NCBI GenBank assembly: GCA_022828595.1
Contig: JAKGHH010000002.1
Location: 87,946,076 to 88,010,075, forward strand
Length of the DNA: 64,000 bases
Reading direction: 5' to 3'
Source of the DNA: Nelumbo lutea
Lineage: Eukaryota; Streptophyta; Magnoliopsida; Proteales; Nelumbonaceae
In this document: positions 1 through 11,297 of the stretch, piece by piece
Layout: every line of letters begins with the position of its first letter
Position numbering within the stretch: position 1 is the first letter of the stretch
Translations under genes and position numbers: made by a program
The notes under the pieces: generated by a model
Databases searched by the model: none
What the model saw: the letters and a program-made list of their open reading frames with translations, nothing else
What the model was told of the DNA's origin: nothing

Positions 1-762
1 GGTAGCTTCACTTGCGGCAATGTATTTGGCTTCGGTTGTGGAGTCTGCCATGGACCCCTATTTGCTGCTTTTCCAGTAAGCAACACACAATCCTATCATG
101 AAAACATACCCAAATGTAGACTTTTTATCATCTGGATCCGACTGGAAATCGGCATCAGTATACCCCTGGATCTGTAGTGAGCTACCATCGAAAACCAGAC
201 AAAACTCTTTTGTCCTTCGAAGGTACTTAAGTATATTTTTCACAGCGGTCCAGTGCTCCTGCCCTGGGTTGGCCTGGAATCTGCATACCACACTCACTAC
301 CCGAGCAATGTCAGGACAAGTGCACAACCTGACATACATGATGCTCCCTACGACTGAGGCATAGGGAACGTCCTTCATGCCCTCAATCTCCTCAGAAGTC
401 TTGGGAGACATCTTTTTGGAGAGAGTAACTTTGTGCCTGAAAGGAACATTTCCCTCAATCTCCGCTTTGATCTATCTCTATAGAGTCGAAGACCCAGTAT
501 ATAGGAGGCTTCTCCAAGATCTTTCATGGAGAATTGCTATGAAAGCCATACTTCCACTGTAGTCAACATTCCTATATCATTTCCAATGAGTAGAATGTCA
601 TCATCATACAGAACTAAGAACGCAACATTATCCCCACTGGACTTCCTGTAAACACAGGGTTCATCCGGGTTCTGCTAAAAGTCAAACTTTTTGATGATAG
701 AGTCAAACCAGATGTTCCAACTCCTAGAAGTTTGCTTAAATCCATATATGGATTTATTTAAC
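1..762 (-). pseudogene. Element 1 RT C-terminal part and RNase H (partial, decayed)
   Basis: The longest frame (58-411) carries the RT/RNase H connection (NPGQEHWTAVKNILKYLRR) and the first RNase H aspartate in YTDADFQSDPDD. The remainder of RNase H is cut by the window edge. From 412 to 762 the RT palm can be followed across frames. At about 597-608 the family's catalytic YVDD reads YDDD, a valine-to-aspartate change next to the metal-binding aspartates. RNase H degrades the RNA strand of the RNA-DNA hybrid during reverse transcription. With its shifts and stops this copy cannot make a working enzyme. Confidence 0.85.
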
Positions 763-1230
763 TTACATACCATGTGTTCCTGACCCATAGCTATGAAACC
801 TTACGGTTGCTGCATATAGATAGATATCTTTAGTAAGATTTCCATTCAGGAACGCAGATTTGACATTCATTTGCCAAATCTCGTAGTCATGGTATGCTGT
901 TACAGTTAGTAGGATCCGAATGGATTTAATCATGGCCATGGGCGAAAAGGTTTTCTCATAATCGATGCCCTCTTTCTGAATATACCCTTTCACTACTAGA
1001 CGAGTTTTGTAGGTCTCAACCTTACCATCTGGTTCCTTCATCCTCTTATAGATCCATTTGCAATCAATTGCTTTTACCCCGGGGGGTAGATCCATTAGAG
1101 TCCAGACTCCATTGGTCTCCATTGAGTCCATCTCAGCTTTCATGGCATCTACCCACTTCAGGGAATCTATGTCCAACATAGCTTCCGCATAAGTCACAGG
1201 ATCCTCCTCACTAGTCAAGGCTTCCACCAA
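763..1230 (-). pseudogene. Element 1 reverse transcriptase, N-terminal half (RVT_2 type)
   Basis: An open stretch of 155 codons with hallmarks of the Ty1/copia RT start: EEDPVTYAEAM, KWVDAMKAEMDSM, the G-V-W-TL block, CKWIYKR, VETYKTRLV and the KEGIDYEKTFSPMA segment leading to MKSIRILL and IWQMNVKSAFLNG. In related copies the last block reads QMDVKTAFLNG; here the catalytic aspartate of that block is an asparagine. The frame ends at 763 just before the region that continues in another frame. It is the best preserved coding piece of element 1. Confidence 0.88.
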
Positions 1231-1239
1231 GTAACTATC

Positions 1240-2343
1240 CTAGTCATAGCCAAAATGGACTAGTGGCTTGGATACCTGGGTAGATCTTCTAGGTTGGTCA
1301 ATACCTGGAACCTGTGGGACACCTCCCACTGACCCTGAGCTCTCCTCATCAAGAACTATTTCCTGATGATATAAGTCCAAGATATAATCATTTTCCAAGA
1401 ATTGTGCATTACAATGGCATAACACCTTCTGCTCACTTGGATCATAGAATAGGTAATCCACTGAGCCTTTGGGGTAGCCTATGAATAGGTAACGACTGGT
1501 CTTGGATTTCAACTTGTCCGCACTCGTTCTTTTAACATGTGCAGGACAACCCCAAATCTTCAAGTGTCTAACACTTGGTTTCTTTCCGGTCCAAAGTTCG
1601 TATGGAGTATTCAGAACCGATTTGGTTGGAACCCGATTCAACACGTAAATCACAATCTCTAATGCGTAATCCCTAAAGGATGTGGGTAACTATGAGTGTA
1701 CGAGAAGTGACCGGACCATATCCAATAAGGTTATATTCCTCCTCTCTGAAACACCATTAAGTTGTGGTGTAGCAAGAGGAGCCAACTGTGGTACTATCCC
1801 GTTGACCTTCAAGTAGTCCCTAAATTCGTCAGAGAGATATTCGCCTCCTCAATCTGATCAAAGGGCCTTAATTTCTCTCCCTAATTGTTTCTCGACCTCT
1901 TGTCTGAAATCTTTAAACTTTTTAAAGGATTTGGACTTGTGTCTCATTTGGTACAAGTAACCATACCGAGAATAGTCATCAGTAAATGTAATGAAATACA
2001 CGTACTGGTTATGAGTCCTAACATCACTATGTATAAGGTCAAGCATGCCTGTACATCTTTTAGGCTTACCGTTAAATGGTCGTGTTGTCATCTAATCTTG
2101 AAGCCAAGGCTCACAAGTGGGAAGATCTTATATAGTTAGAAAATCCAAAGGACCATCCTTTACCAGCCTTGTGATACGGTCAACACCGATATGGCCAAGT
2201 CGGTAATGCCACAAGCACGTGGGATTAACTGTATCACGATTTTTTTTCATAGGGATATCAGCCGACGTAGTTTCGGCTATGTTAGTTTTTAGAGAAGGAT
2301 GTAGAACATAGAGACCGTTCTCCAGTTCCCCATATGCGACCAA
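1240..2343 (-). pseudogene. Element 1 integrase (decayed)
   Basis: Three open pieces cover the integrase. 2,128-2,343 has the GAG-pre-integrase zinc-binding region (CLWHYRLGHIGVDRI). 1,858-2,091 has the core strand YFITFTDDYSRYGYLY. 1,240-1,653 has the C-terminal part with PYELWTGKKPSVRHLKIWGC, then the variable linker to RT. Between these pieces are stops, two of them flanking the second catalytic aspartate at about 1,840-1,862. Integrase inserts the cDNA into the host genome; this copy is not functional. Confidence 0.87.
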
Positions 2344-3462
2344 TCAATTGTTTTTTTTAATTGTAATCCTATTACTAAAGAAGACAGAATAACCATCAAC
2401 ACACAGTTTTGAGACAAAAATCAAATTTCTTCTTAAATTCTGTATATAAAGACAATCTTTAAGTATAATTATTCCTTCTCTAAAAAATAACTCTACGATT
2501 CCTATGGCCGCAACTGCAACACTTGCAGAAGTTCTCAAGTAAAGCGTTATTTCTCCTTCACTTAGCCTTCTACTTACCTTGAACCCCTACAGTGAGTTAC
2601 ACACATGAGTTGAAGCCCCTTAGTCAATACACCAGGACACAAAAGCAACCAACAAATTGGTTTCTGTGACACAAGATTCGAAATTACCTTTCTTGGGCTG
2701 AGGATAGTTCCTCTTCCAGTGGCCGGTCTGCTTGCAATAATGACAGGCATATGATGCCTTGTCTTTTCTCTACTTCTTGGGTTTGGTAGCCTTCTTCTGG
2801 GGCTTTCTTTTTGCCTTCCCCTTCTTGCCCGATTTGCTTGCTTCAAGAAGCATGGCAATGGGCTCATCCTTCTTAATCAATTATTTAGCCCTTCGCAACA
2901 TATTGTTGAGTTCTGCAAGCTGACATTTAGCTTGTTCATGTTGTAATTCATGATGAATGGATTGAAGGACGGAGGCAAAGAGTTGAGAATAACATCTATC
3001 TAGGTTACCAAATCTAGCCCGGATCCAAGAGCCTCCAATTCGTTAATATAACCCATTATCCGAAGATAATGGTCGTGAACTTGTTGGCCCTTTGACATCT
3101 GCGCGGTCATGAACTGCTTCAATACCTTTTGTCGAGTAGAACGGTTATGCTCTTCATACATTGTCTTGAGACTGTCCAATATGTCCTTGGCAAGTTCGAT
3201 CTGATCGAATTGCCTCTGTATTGGATTATCCAATGAGGCAATGATATAGCAGCAGGCAAGGGAGTTTTTATCCTCCCATTCTTGGTAATCTCTTCTCCAG
3301 GCCCCGTGCCCTATCTCCCAGACTATCGGGGGCAGGATTATTGGCCACCTTATCCAGTTTTTCAGTGATCAAAACTAGCATAAGGTTATGGTACCAGTTG
3401 GCATAGTTTGGGCCCTTAAGCTTGTTGTTGTCAAGAAGCTTTGCAAATTGTTCGTTTCCCAT
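2344..3462 (-). pseudogene. Element 1 gag and protease (decayed)
   Basis: Gag starts at ATG 3,462-3,460 with MGNEQFAKLLDNNKLKGPNY, continues through the UBN2-like capsid piece at 3,000-3,233 and reaches a CCHC zinc knuckle at about 2,710-2,760. The last cysteine of the knuckle is a tyrosine (CHYCKQTGHWKRNY). In the protease, the catalytic D-S-G-A block at about 2,615-2,640 reads Asp-stop-Gly-Ala: the catalytic serine codon has become TAA. Gag builds the virus-like particle and protease cleaves the polyprotein. Both are dead here. Element 2 carries the matching intact motifs. Confidence 0.87.
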
Positions 3463-3689
3463 TTTCTGATAGAAGAGCAAACATTGGTCCACAACCTAAT
3501 TTGATTAATGTTCATTACATAGATATGGCTTTTAATCTATGTTCCATTCCCATTTGTTCATTTCCGAGATTTCCCTCCTATCTTAGTGACGGAGACAACG
3601 ACTTGTCTTTGGAAATGTAGGAAACCACATAGTGTGCATGGAGCCAACTGTTTCAACTGCAAAACCCCACCACCTTTCTATGAATGATC
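3463..3689 (-). other. Element 1 untranslated leader, 3' part
   Basis: Non-coding leader between gag and the insertion point of element 2. It is closely similar to 9,516-9,745 in element 2, which allows the break to be placed to the base: both read ..GATCATATC, then this copy jumps to an LTR while element 2 continues CACTCATCATATGAG. Confidence 0.85.
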
Positions 3690-3694
3690 ATATC
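3690..3694. repeat. Target site duplication of element 2 (left copy, ATATC)
   Basis: ATATC here and ATATC at 13,241-13,245 flank element 2 exactly, as expected for a 5-bp staggered cut by a Ty1/copia integrase. Confidence 0.93.
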
Positions 3695-5636
3695 TGAAGG
3701 TATGAGAGATCCATCGTATGGACACCCAAATCTTGCGGAATAAAGGGGCGAATTTCAAAATGTTTTTTCTCCCTTTCAATTGGGAATCACATTCCCTATT
3801 TAGAAAATCATATTTTTAAGGATCAATCTTGAACTATAAACTAAACCAGATCTGAACCAAAAGGAGTATGAGAGGATTATACCTGATACGAAGAAATAAA
3901 ATCTCCCAACGAAGGTGTTCACGCCCAAGGAAGGATCCAAAGACTGCTCCCACTGAAGATGGCGCAATGTAGGATGGAGCAGAATCAACAGCGTTCTTCT
4001 CCAAGAACTTTTTCCTTCGCAAGAAACAACATGATGGCACATGAGCGCAACTTCCTTCAATTCTTTCTTAGAGAACTGATGTCAAGATCGAATCTTGACT
4101 TCTCCCACAACTGGAGATCGAACTGGAGGTCTGGCGGCTGCAGGAATGAGGCAACAAGAAAGATTTTTGCAGGGATTGTAGAAATCTTTCCTCTGTGTTT
4201 TCAGCTCTGAAGAGGATCTGATTATGTCATTCTTCTAAAGGCTTCCGCCCCCTCTTTTTTTGTAACCCTAAGAGATCAACTCCTAATCCAATTAGGAGCT
4301 GCTGATCCAAATCATATTTGGATCAGACCTCTCTTTAGGTGATAAGGATAAACCCTTATCTTATCTGTAGATTAGATCAACCTTCTCCTAATCTCAATAG
4401 GAGGTTTCTAGATCTGAATCATATTCAGATCTAAACTTTCTGAGTGGATAGGGTTAAGATCCTATCCTATCTGCTGATTCATCTTAGAATTCGCCCATAT
4501 TTAACTTATTAAATAAGTCCAGTTCGAAATGGGCTTTAGGCCCATTAAACTTATGTGCTCACTTAACCTTCCTAACTGCTGCCCAGTTGGGCTTCTTTGT
4601 ATTGCGTGGGACCCAAGCGTTGATCTACACATCAGCCACATGGGTTCAGCCAGCCTTTGTTACAAGGCCTGGCCGAATACACTGTTATGGACATTGCACC
4701 CTCTGAAACCCATCAAATGGGCTCTATGGGCCCAACACTTACCCTAAGTGGTCCCTGGGCCAAACCACCTTGTAACACCCAGGGACTGTGGGCAGATGCA
4801 AGATTAGCCCATCAAGTATTATCCTCAATGGTCTTACACTTAACCTCTCAGCCCATAATGATCATACACTGCCCGACAAGAGAGGACCTCTCCCTCGGCT
4901 GCAAGGAACAGTGTTGCACTCTCTGCTTATATGGATCCTAGGAATTAAAACCTTCTTGCAAACATTTTAGAAACCATAATATATATACTTTTATATCTCA
5001 TATAAAATATACTTTGTAAAACAAATCTCAACAATTAAAATCGGTTGCCGACAATCTTGGTTTCCATCAATGAGATTGCATCCCCGATCATTACCTTTAT
5101 CTGACAAAGGGGCTGATCTTGTCACTATGATCACCGACTCAAATGATTTCTCAGACTGTCCCAACATACCCAGGTTTTGACCCCTGCTAAGGATCTCACT
5201 GATTGGTACATCAAAGACAGCCCAATCCGACACCGAGTGCAGTATCATAATCGAGTCTAGGGGTCAGGTGTAATTTTTCAGTTTTGCCCATCAATCTCCA
5301 AGGTCCAGGGCGATACTGGAAATATGGTCTAGTTAATAGATTCAATTAATCCTACATTGTATGTGCCTAGGGTCTCACCCTGGTAGCTGAGATAGGCCAC
5401 TCCAACCGACTTGGTGGCACCACAGTGTCAGCCTTATCAGGATAGGTCTCCTTAGACCGACCCGCTGGCTGTGAACATTCTAAACTAACACGAGTCTCAT
5501 TAAGTGTCCGGTTTAAGGGTATTACACAGAAACATACCAAGGGAACATGAATCAAATATGCACTTTTATTCATTTACAATAAACTCATAAGTACATCATT
5601 CTAATTGAAGCTAAGGGCATACAAAACTGTCTAACA
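3695..5636 (-). repeat. Element 2 3' LTR
   Basis: 1,942 bp, starting TG and ending CA on the minus strand and following directly on the polypurine tract at 5,637-5,650. It is homologous along its length to 11,298-13,240 and, with gaps, to every other Angela-like LTR in this window. Confidence 0.93.
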
Positions 5637-5650
5637 GCTCCCACTTGCAC
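5637..5650 (-). promoter_or_regulatory. Polypurine tract of element 2
   Basis: GTGCAAGTGGGAGC on the minus strand lies directly between the pol stop and the 3' LTR, the position of the plus-strand primer in LTR retrotransposons. The same tract precedes the LTR of element 4 at 36,313-36,326. Confidence 0.85.
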
Positions 5651-6437
5651 TTAGGTCCAATCAGGTACAAGCCGGAGTCCCATACTTTCCACGTGTTTCT
5701 CAAACACTTTTTGTGATAGTGGCTTCGTCAATGGGTCTGCTACATTTTCCATTGATGCTACCTTCTGAATCAGGACATCCCCTCTACCAACAATCTCTCG
5801 TAGTACATGGTACTTCCTCTCGATGTTCTTCAACTTTGAGTGGGATCGTGGCTCCTTAGCCTGAGCAATGGCTCCATTGTTGTCACACAACAATGGGATG
5901 GGCGATGTGCTAGACGAAACTACTCCCAACTCGTGAACGAACTTCTTCATCCACATGGCTTCTTTGGCGGACTCACTTGCGGCAATGTACACAGCCTCGG
6001 TCGTGGAGTCTGTAGTGGACCCCTGTTTGCTGCTTTACTAGCAAACAACACATGATCCTATCGTGAAAACATATCCAAATGTAGACTTTCTATCATCTGG
6101 ATCCGACTGGAAATCGACATCTGTATACCCTTGGATCTGTAGTGAGCTACCGTCGAATACTAGACAAAACTCTTTTGTCCTTCGAAGGTACTTAAGTATA
6201 TTTTTCACAGCAGTCCAGTGCTCCTGCCCTGGATTGGCCTGAAACCTGCTTACTATATTCACTGCTTGAGCAATGGCAGGACGAGTGCACAACATGGCAT
6301 ACATAGATGCTCCCTACGACAGAGGCATAGGGAACGTCTTTCATGCTATCAATCACCTCTGAAGTCTTGGGGGACATTTTCTTGGAGATAGTTACTCTGT
6401 GCTTGAAAGAAACATTTCCTTTCTTGGAGTTTTCCAT
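5651..6437 (-). pseudogene. Element 2 RNase H and RT C-terminus
   Basis: 5,651-5,992 is an open 113-codon piece ending pol: IAASESAKEAMWMKKF, LLCDNNGAIAQAKEP with the RNase H aspartate, and the ADPLTKPL tail block typical of copia RNase H, then a natural stop just before the polypurine tract. 6,038-6,304 carries NPGQEHWTAVKNILKYLRR and YTDVDFQSDPDD; related copies have the catalytic residue in YTDADF, still present here as the first D. 6,192-6,437 overlaps it in another frame (MSPKTSEVIDSMKDVPYA), so at least one frameshift separates the two. Confidence 0.88.
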
Positions 6438-7451
6438 GCCGTATCTTTTGACTATTTTGTCAATGTAAGCAGATTGGGATAATCCTATTATCCGCTTCGA
6501 TCTATCTCTATAGAGTCAAAGACCCAGTATATAGGAGGCTTCTACAAGATCTTTCATGGAGAATTGCTGTGAAAGCCATACTTTCACCGTAGTTAACATT
6601 CCTACATCATTCCTAATGAGTAGAATGTCATCAACATACAAAATCAAGAAGGTAACCTTATCTCCACTGTACTTTCTGTAGACATCGGGTTCATTCGAAT
6701 TCTGCTTGAAGTCAAACGATTTGACAGTAGAGTCAAAATAGATGTTCCAACTTCTAGAAGCTCGCTTAAGTCCATAAATGGATCTATTAAGTTTACATAC
6801 CATGTTTTCCTGACCTGCAGCAATGAAGCCTTGTGGCTACTGCATATAGATATCTTTAGTAAGTTCTCCATTCAGGAATACAATTTTGACATCCATCTGC
6901 CAAATCTCATAATCATGGTATACTACTACAGCTAGCAGGATCCTAATGGATTTAAGCATGGCCATAGACGAAAAGGTTTCCTCATAGTCGATGCCCTCTT
7001 TCTGAGTGTACCCTTTCGCCACTAGACAAGCTTTGAAGGTCTCAACCCTACCATCGGGGCCCTTCTTCCTCTTGTAAATTCATTTGCAACCGATTTCGTT
7101 TACCCCAGAGGGCGGATCTACTAGAGTCCAGACTTCATTGGTCTCCATTGAGTCCATCTCTGCTCTCATGGCCTCCACCCACTTCTGGGAATCTATGTCC
7201 AGCATACCTTCCGCATAAGTCACAGGATCCTCCTCACTAGTCAATGTTTCCACCAGGTAACCATCCGGGTCATAACCATAACGGACTGGTGGCCTGGATA
7301 CCCGAGTGGATCTTCTAGGTTGGTCACTACTTGGAATTTGTGGGACATCTCCCACTGCTCCTGAGCTCTCCTCATCAAGAACAACTTCCTGACAATGGGT
7401 GTCCAGGATATAATCGGTTTCCAAGAATTGTGCATTTTGACTGCAGAACAC
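6438..7451 (-). pseudogene. Element 2 reverse transcriptase
   Basis: 7,080-7,451 holds the integrase-RT linker and RT start (EEDPVTYAEGMLD, KWVEAMRAEMDSM, EVWTLVDPPSG). 6,837-7,022 holds KEGIDYEETFSSMA and IWQMDVKIVFLNGE with the first catalytic aspartate intact. 6,516-6,803 holds KLNRSIYGLKRASRSWN and an intact catalytic LYVDDILLI. The domains are in order but lie in separate frames. RT copies the element RNA into cDNA inside the particle. The YVDD motif survives, but the frame breaks rule out a complete enzyme. Confidence 0.9.
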
Positions 7452-8466
7452 TTTCTATTCACTTGGGTCATAGAATAGGTAACCTACAAAGCCTTTTGGA
7501 TAGCCTACAAATAGGCAACGGCTGGTCTTGGATTCCAAATTATCTACACTCATTCTTTTAAAATGTGCTGGACAACCTCAAATCTTCAAGTGTTTGACAC
7601 TTGGTTTCTTTCTGGTCCAAAGTTCATATGGAGTATTCAAACCGATTTGGTTGGAACCCGATTCAGCATGTAAATCGCAGTCTCTAATGCGTAACCCCAA
7701 AAGGATGTGGGTAACTCTGAGTGTATGAGAAGCGACCGGACCATATCCAATAAGGTCCTATTCCTCCTCTCTGAAACACCGTTAAGTTGTGGTGTAGCGT
7801 AGGAGCTAATTGTGATACTTTCCCATTGTCCTTTAAGTAGTCTCTAAATTCGTTAGAGAGATACTCGCCACCTTGATTTGATCGAAGGACTTTAATTTCT
7901 CTCCCTAACTGTTTCTCGGCCTCCTTTCTAAACTCTTTGAACTTTTCAAAAGATTCAGACTTGTGTCTCATTAGGTACACGTAACCATATCGTGAAAAAT
8001 CATCTGTAAAGGTGATGAAATACACATGTTGATTATGTGTCCTAACACTCAGGGGACCACATACATCAGTATGTATAAGGTCAATTGTGCATGTACATCT
8101 TTCAGGCTAACCGTTAAATGGCCGATTCGTCATTTTGCCTTGCAGGCAAGGCTCACAAGTGGGAAGATCTTCTATAGTTAGAAAATCCAAAGGACCATCC
8201 TTTACCAACCTTGTGATTCGGTCAACACCAATGTGACCAAGTCGGTAATGCCACAGACATGTGGGATTAACTGTATCACGGGCTCTCTTCTTGGGGATTT
8301 TAGCCGATGTAGTTTCGGTTATGCTAGTTTCTAGAGAAGGATGTAGAACATAGAGACCATTCTCCAGTTCCCCGTATGCAATAAATCTATTATTTCTTTT
8401 AATAGTAATCGTATTACTAAAGAACACAAAATAACCATCTGCACATAGTTTTGAGACAGAAATCAA
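7452..8466 (-). pseudogene. Element 2 integrase
   Basis: 8,107-8,466 carries the pre-integrase zinc-binding region (CLWHYRLGHIGVDRI and EDLPTCEPCLQGKM). 7,684-8,025 carries the core strand YFITFTDDFSRYGYVYL. The second catalytic residue is changed: the usual R-S-D becomes RSNQGGEYLSNEF at about 7,870-7,890. The third catalytic residue is still readable at about 7,765-7,800 (TPQLNGVSERR). The C-terminal part continues to about 7,452 with shifts. Integrase would join the cDNA to target DNA; loss of the second aspartate alone would inactivate it. Confidence 0.88.
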
Positions 8467-9515
8467 ATTTCTCCTTAAATTTTGTACATAAAGACAATCT
8501 TTCAGTACAATAGTTCATTCTCTAAAAAGTAATTCTATGGTTCCTATGGACGCGGCTGCAACAGTTTCAGTAGTTCCCAAGTAGAGCGTGACTTCTCCTT
8601 CACTCAGCCTTCTGCTTACCTTGAACCCCTGCAATGAGTTATACGCATTAGTTGAAGCCCCAGAGTCAATACACCAGGATGCAGAAGCTACCAATAAGTT
8701 GGTTTCTATAACACAAGTTTTGAGATTACCTTTCTTGGATTCCAGGTAGGCAGGACAATTCCTTTTCCAATGGCCGGTCTTCTTGCAAAAATGGCAGGCA
8801 TCTAATGCCTTGTCCTTCCTCTGTTTCTTGGGTTTGGTAGCCTTCTTCTGGGGCTTTCTCTTTGCCTTCCTTTTCTTGCCCAATTTGCCAGTTTCAACAA
8901 GCATGGCAATGGGCTCATCCTTTTTAATCAATTCTTTGGCCCTCTACAACATATTGCTGAGTTCCTGCAAGCTGACGTTCAGCTTGTTCATGTTATAGTT
9001 CATGATGAATGGATTAAAGGATGGAGGCAAAGAGTTGAGAATAGCATCGGTCTATGTTACTAGATCCAGCCCGGATCCAAGAGCCTCCAGTTCGTTGATA
9101 TAGCCCTTCATCCTTCGACAATGGTCGTGAACTTGTTGGCCCTTGGACATCTACGTGGTCATGAACTGTTTCAAGACCTTCTACCGAGTAGAACGATTCT
9201 GCTCTTCGTACATTGTCTTTAGATTGTCCAATACATCGTTAGCAAGTTCGATCTAATCGAACTGCCTCTGAATTGGATTGTCTAAAGAGGCAATGATATA
9301 GCAGTGGGAAGGGAGCTTTTCTCCTCCCATTCTTGGTATTCTCTTCTCCGGGCCTCGGAAGCCCTATCTCCCGGATGATCCGGGGCAGGATTCTTGGCTA
9401 CCTTGTCCAATTTCTCATAGGTTAAGACCAACATAAGGTTCTTGTACCAGTCGGCATAGTTTGGGCCCTTCAGCTTGTTGTCATCAAGCAGTTTTGCAAA
9501 TTGTTCGTTTGCCAT
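8467..9515 (-). pseudogene. Element 2 gag and protease
   Basis: Gag begins at ATG 9,515-9,513 (MANEQFAKLLDDNKLKGPNY). The UBN2-like capsid region spans about 9,000-9,280 with several stops. A basic stretch of Lys and Arg and an intact CCHC zinc knuckle (CHFCKKTGHWKRNC) follow at 8,515-8,931. The aspartic protease keeps its active site, WCIDSGASTNAYNSL. The 138-codon piece at 8,515-8,931 is the best preserved part of gag-PR in the window and shows what element 1 has lost at the same positions. Confidence 0.9.
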
Positions 9516-11283
9516 TTTCTGATAAAAAAGCAAACATCAGTCCACTACCTAATTTGATTCATGTTCATTACATAGATGTGGATTTTAATCTATGTTCCAT
9601 TTCCATTTATTCGTCTCTGAGATTTCCCTCCTTTCTTAGTGACGGAGACTGCAAGTTGTCTCTAGAAATGTGGAAAATCACATAGGGTGCATGGAGCCAA
9701 ATATTTCAACTGCAAAACCCCACCACCTTCCTATGAAGGATCATATCCACTCATCATATGAGTTTTCCCTTTGGCCTCTGTTAGACAAGGTTCAGAGCTG
9801 TTTTCAAGTAAACATTTCTATCCAGTGAGTGCTTACCCATCATGTTCGTGACCGCCAAGGTACCGTGAGAGAGTTCCCATTTTCTGGTGAAGCCCCTCCC
9901 ACATCGGTCTATGACACCCCTATCATCTTATGAAACATTCAGACAAGCCCAACAACAAATGGATAGCCCATTTTTTGGTGTGTTTCCTCATTACTGATGG
10001 ACCCATCTTCATGCTAATGATGGAAGGCCTGTAGAGAGTTCATCATATGAATCTCCCTATCACATGCACTCATATTAGCTGGAGGGAACTATTAATTATG
10101 CTCTAGTTTGATCTATGTCAAACCTAAGTGGCTCCCATTGACTTTCATAAAATCAGATTTCGGTGGACCCAAATTGGCTCGGGTCCCGCAGGTAACCTCT
10201 TCATGAGGTGTAGGGCCCACCATTGGGGAAGCTCATCCAATGACCAAAAGGGACACAATGGCAATGATGTGCATTCAACCATGGTGTGCACAAGAGCCAC
10301 TGTCGATTGAGCATGGGACAAGTACTTATGGCCCATGTATGTAGCACATCACACATCCATAAATCACATGCAAGGATTAATTGATCCAATCAATTAATTA
10401 TCTGTAAAGCTCATTTGAAGTCCATTTTAAATCCATAATATTAACCATTAATATATCTAGGTATATGGGCCAAATTAAGGTTGATGGGTTCGGCCCATAT
10501 AGCTTCATCTCCAGAGTGGGCTTTTAATGGTTTTAACCATTTAAAACTGGGCCTTTACAGGTTGGGCCGAAATAACCATTTAATTAAACATCAATCCTCA
10601 GGCCCATTAGTGGGAAAATTAGGGCTGACTTTCAGCCTTGATTAAACCCTAGATTCGGTCCAAACAATTTTGAACCAATCTTGGTTCGAATGGGTCTAGG
10701 GTTTGATCTTTAATTAAATCTTTAATTCAAGAAAATAATCTGAAAGTAAATACTAATAAAAGAAAATAAAGAATCAGTCAAACAAGGCTGTTTGCACAAT
10801 CCATCCTGCAAAACAGAGGTTAGACCACAGTTTGCAGTTTCATAAACTGTAAATCGCAGATTGTAATTCTCCCATCTGCGAAATCTCCTTTTCTGCTCCG
10901 CCATCTTCGATCCAAAACAAAATAAATAGAAATCATAATTTTTATTAATAATTACATTAGATCGAATACCTATACATTTAGTCTAAAAAAAAATATTTTA
11001 CAGGCCAAATTTAATAAAGCAATCCAAAAACTGCAAAATCGCAGGTTCCCTGCGCAAATAAAGATTTCGATTTCCTCTTGTACGAACAACCCATAAATCA
11101 AGAAAATCATAAAGAACAATTTTAAACAATAATCAGATTTATATAAAAATTAATTTTAGATTATTCGCCCATAATTTTGGGAACAAATTTCCCAAAACCC
11201 ATATCTGCGCAAATTGGGTAGAACACCTTCTACCCATTTGTGCAGGTTCAGATCTGAAACAAATTGGTTCAAGACTTGAACCT
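9516..11283 (-). other. Element 2 long untranslated leader
   Basis: About 1.77 kb between the primer-binding site and the gag start, with no convincing ORF. Long leaders are a feature of Angela/BARE elements, where they hold packaging and dimerisation signals; no such signal can be named here. The matching leader of element 1 (13,241-14,457) is shorter, lacking a block around 9,970-10,300 of this copy. Confidence 0.75.
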
Positions 11284-11296
11284 GGCTTTGATACCA
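11284..11296 (-). promoter_or_regulatory. Primer-binding site of element 2 (initiator Met tRNA type)
   Basis: TGGTATCAAAGCC on the minus strand, one base after the end of the 5' LTR. It matches the plant initiator-methionine tRNA 3' end consensus TGGTATCAGAGC with one change. Confidence 0.88.
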
Positions 11297-11297
11297 C

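Larger units (their letters stand above)
1..3694 (-). mobile_element. Element 1: Angela/BARE-like Ty1/copia retrotransposon, internal region (left segment)
   Basis: Read on the minus strand, this stretch runs from the gag leader (3,694) through gag, protease, integrase and RT to RNase H, which is cut by the window edge. The order PR-IN-RT-RH is that of Ty1/copia. The leader stops abruptly at 3,694 against the LTR of element 2 and resumes at 13,241, so this is one element split by a later insertion. Its own 5' LTR is at 14,472-16,473; its 3' LTR lies outside the window. The Angela/BARE assignment rests on the LTR of about 2 kb, the long leader, an initiator-methionine-type primer site and an LTR starting TGTTAGACA, and is an inference. 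Confidence 0.9.

Noticed and set aside
4529..4970. Several plus-strand ORFs of 60-98 residues repeated near 4.6, 12.2 and 15.6 kb
   Set aside because: They are the same stretch of the Angela-like LTR read in one frame in each copy; LTRs do not code there and the frames are not conserved.
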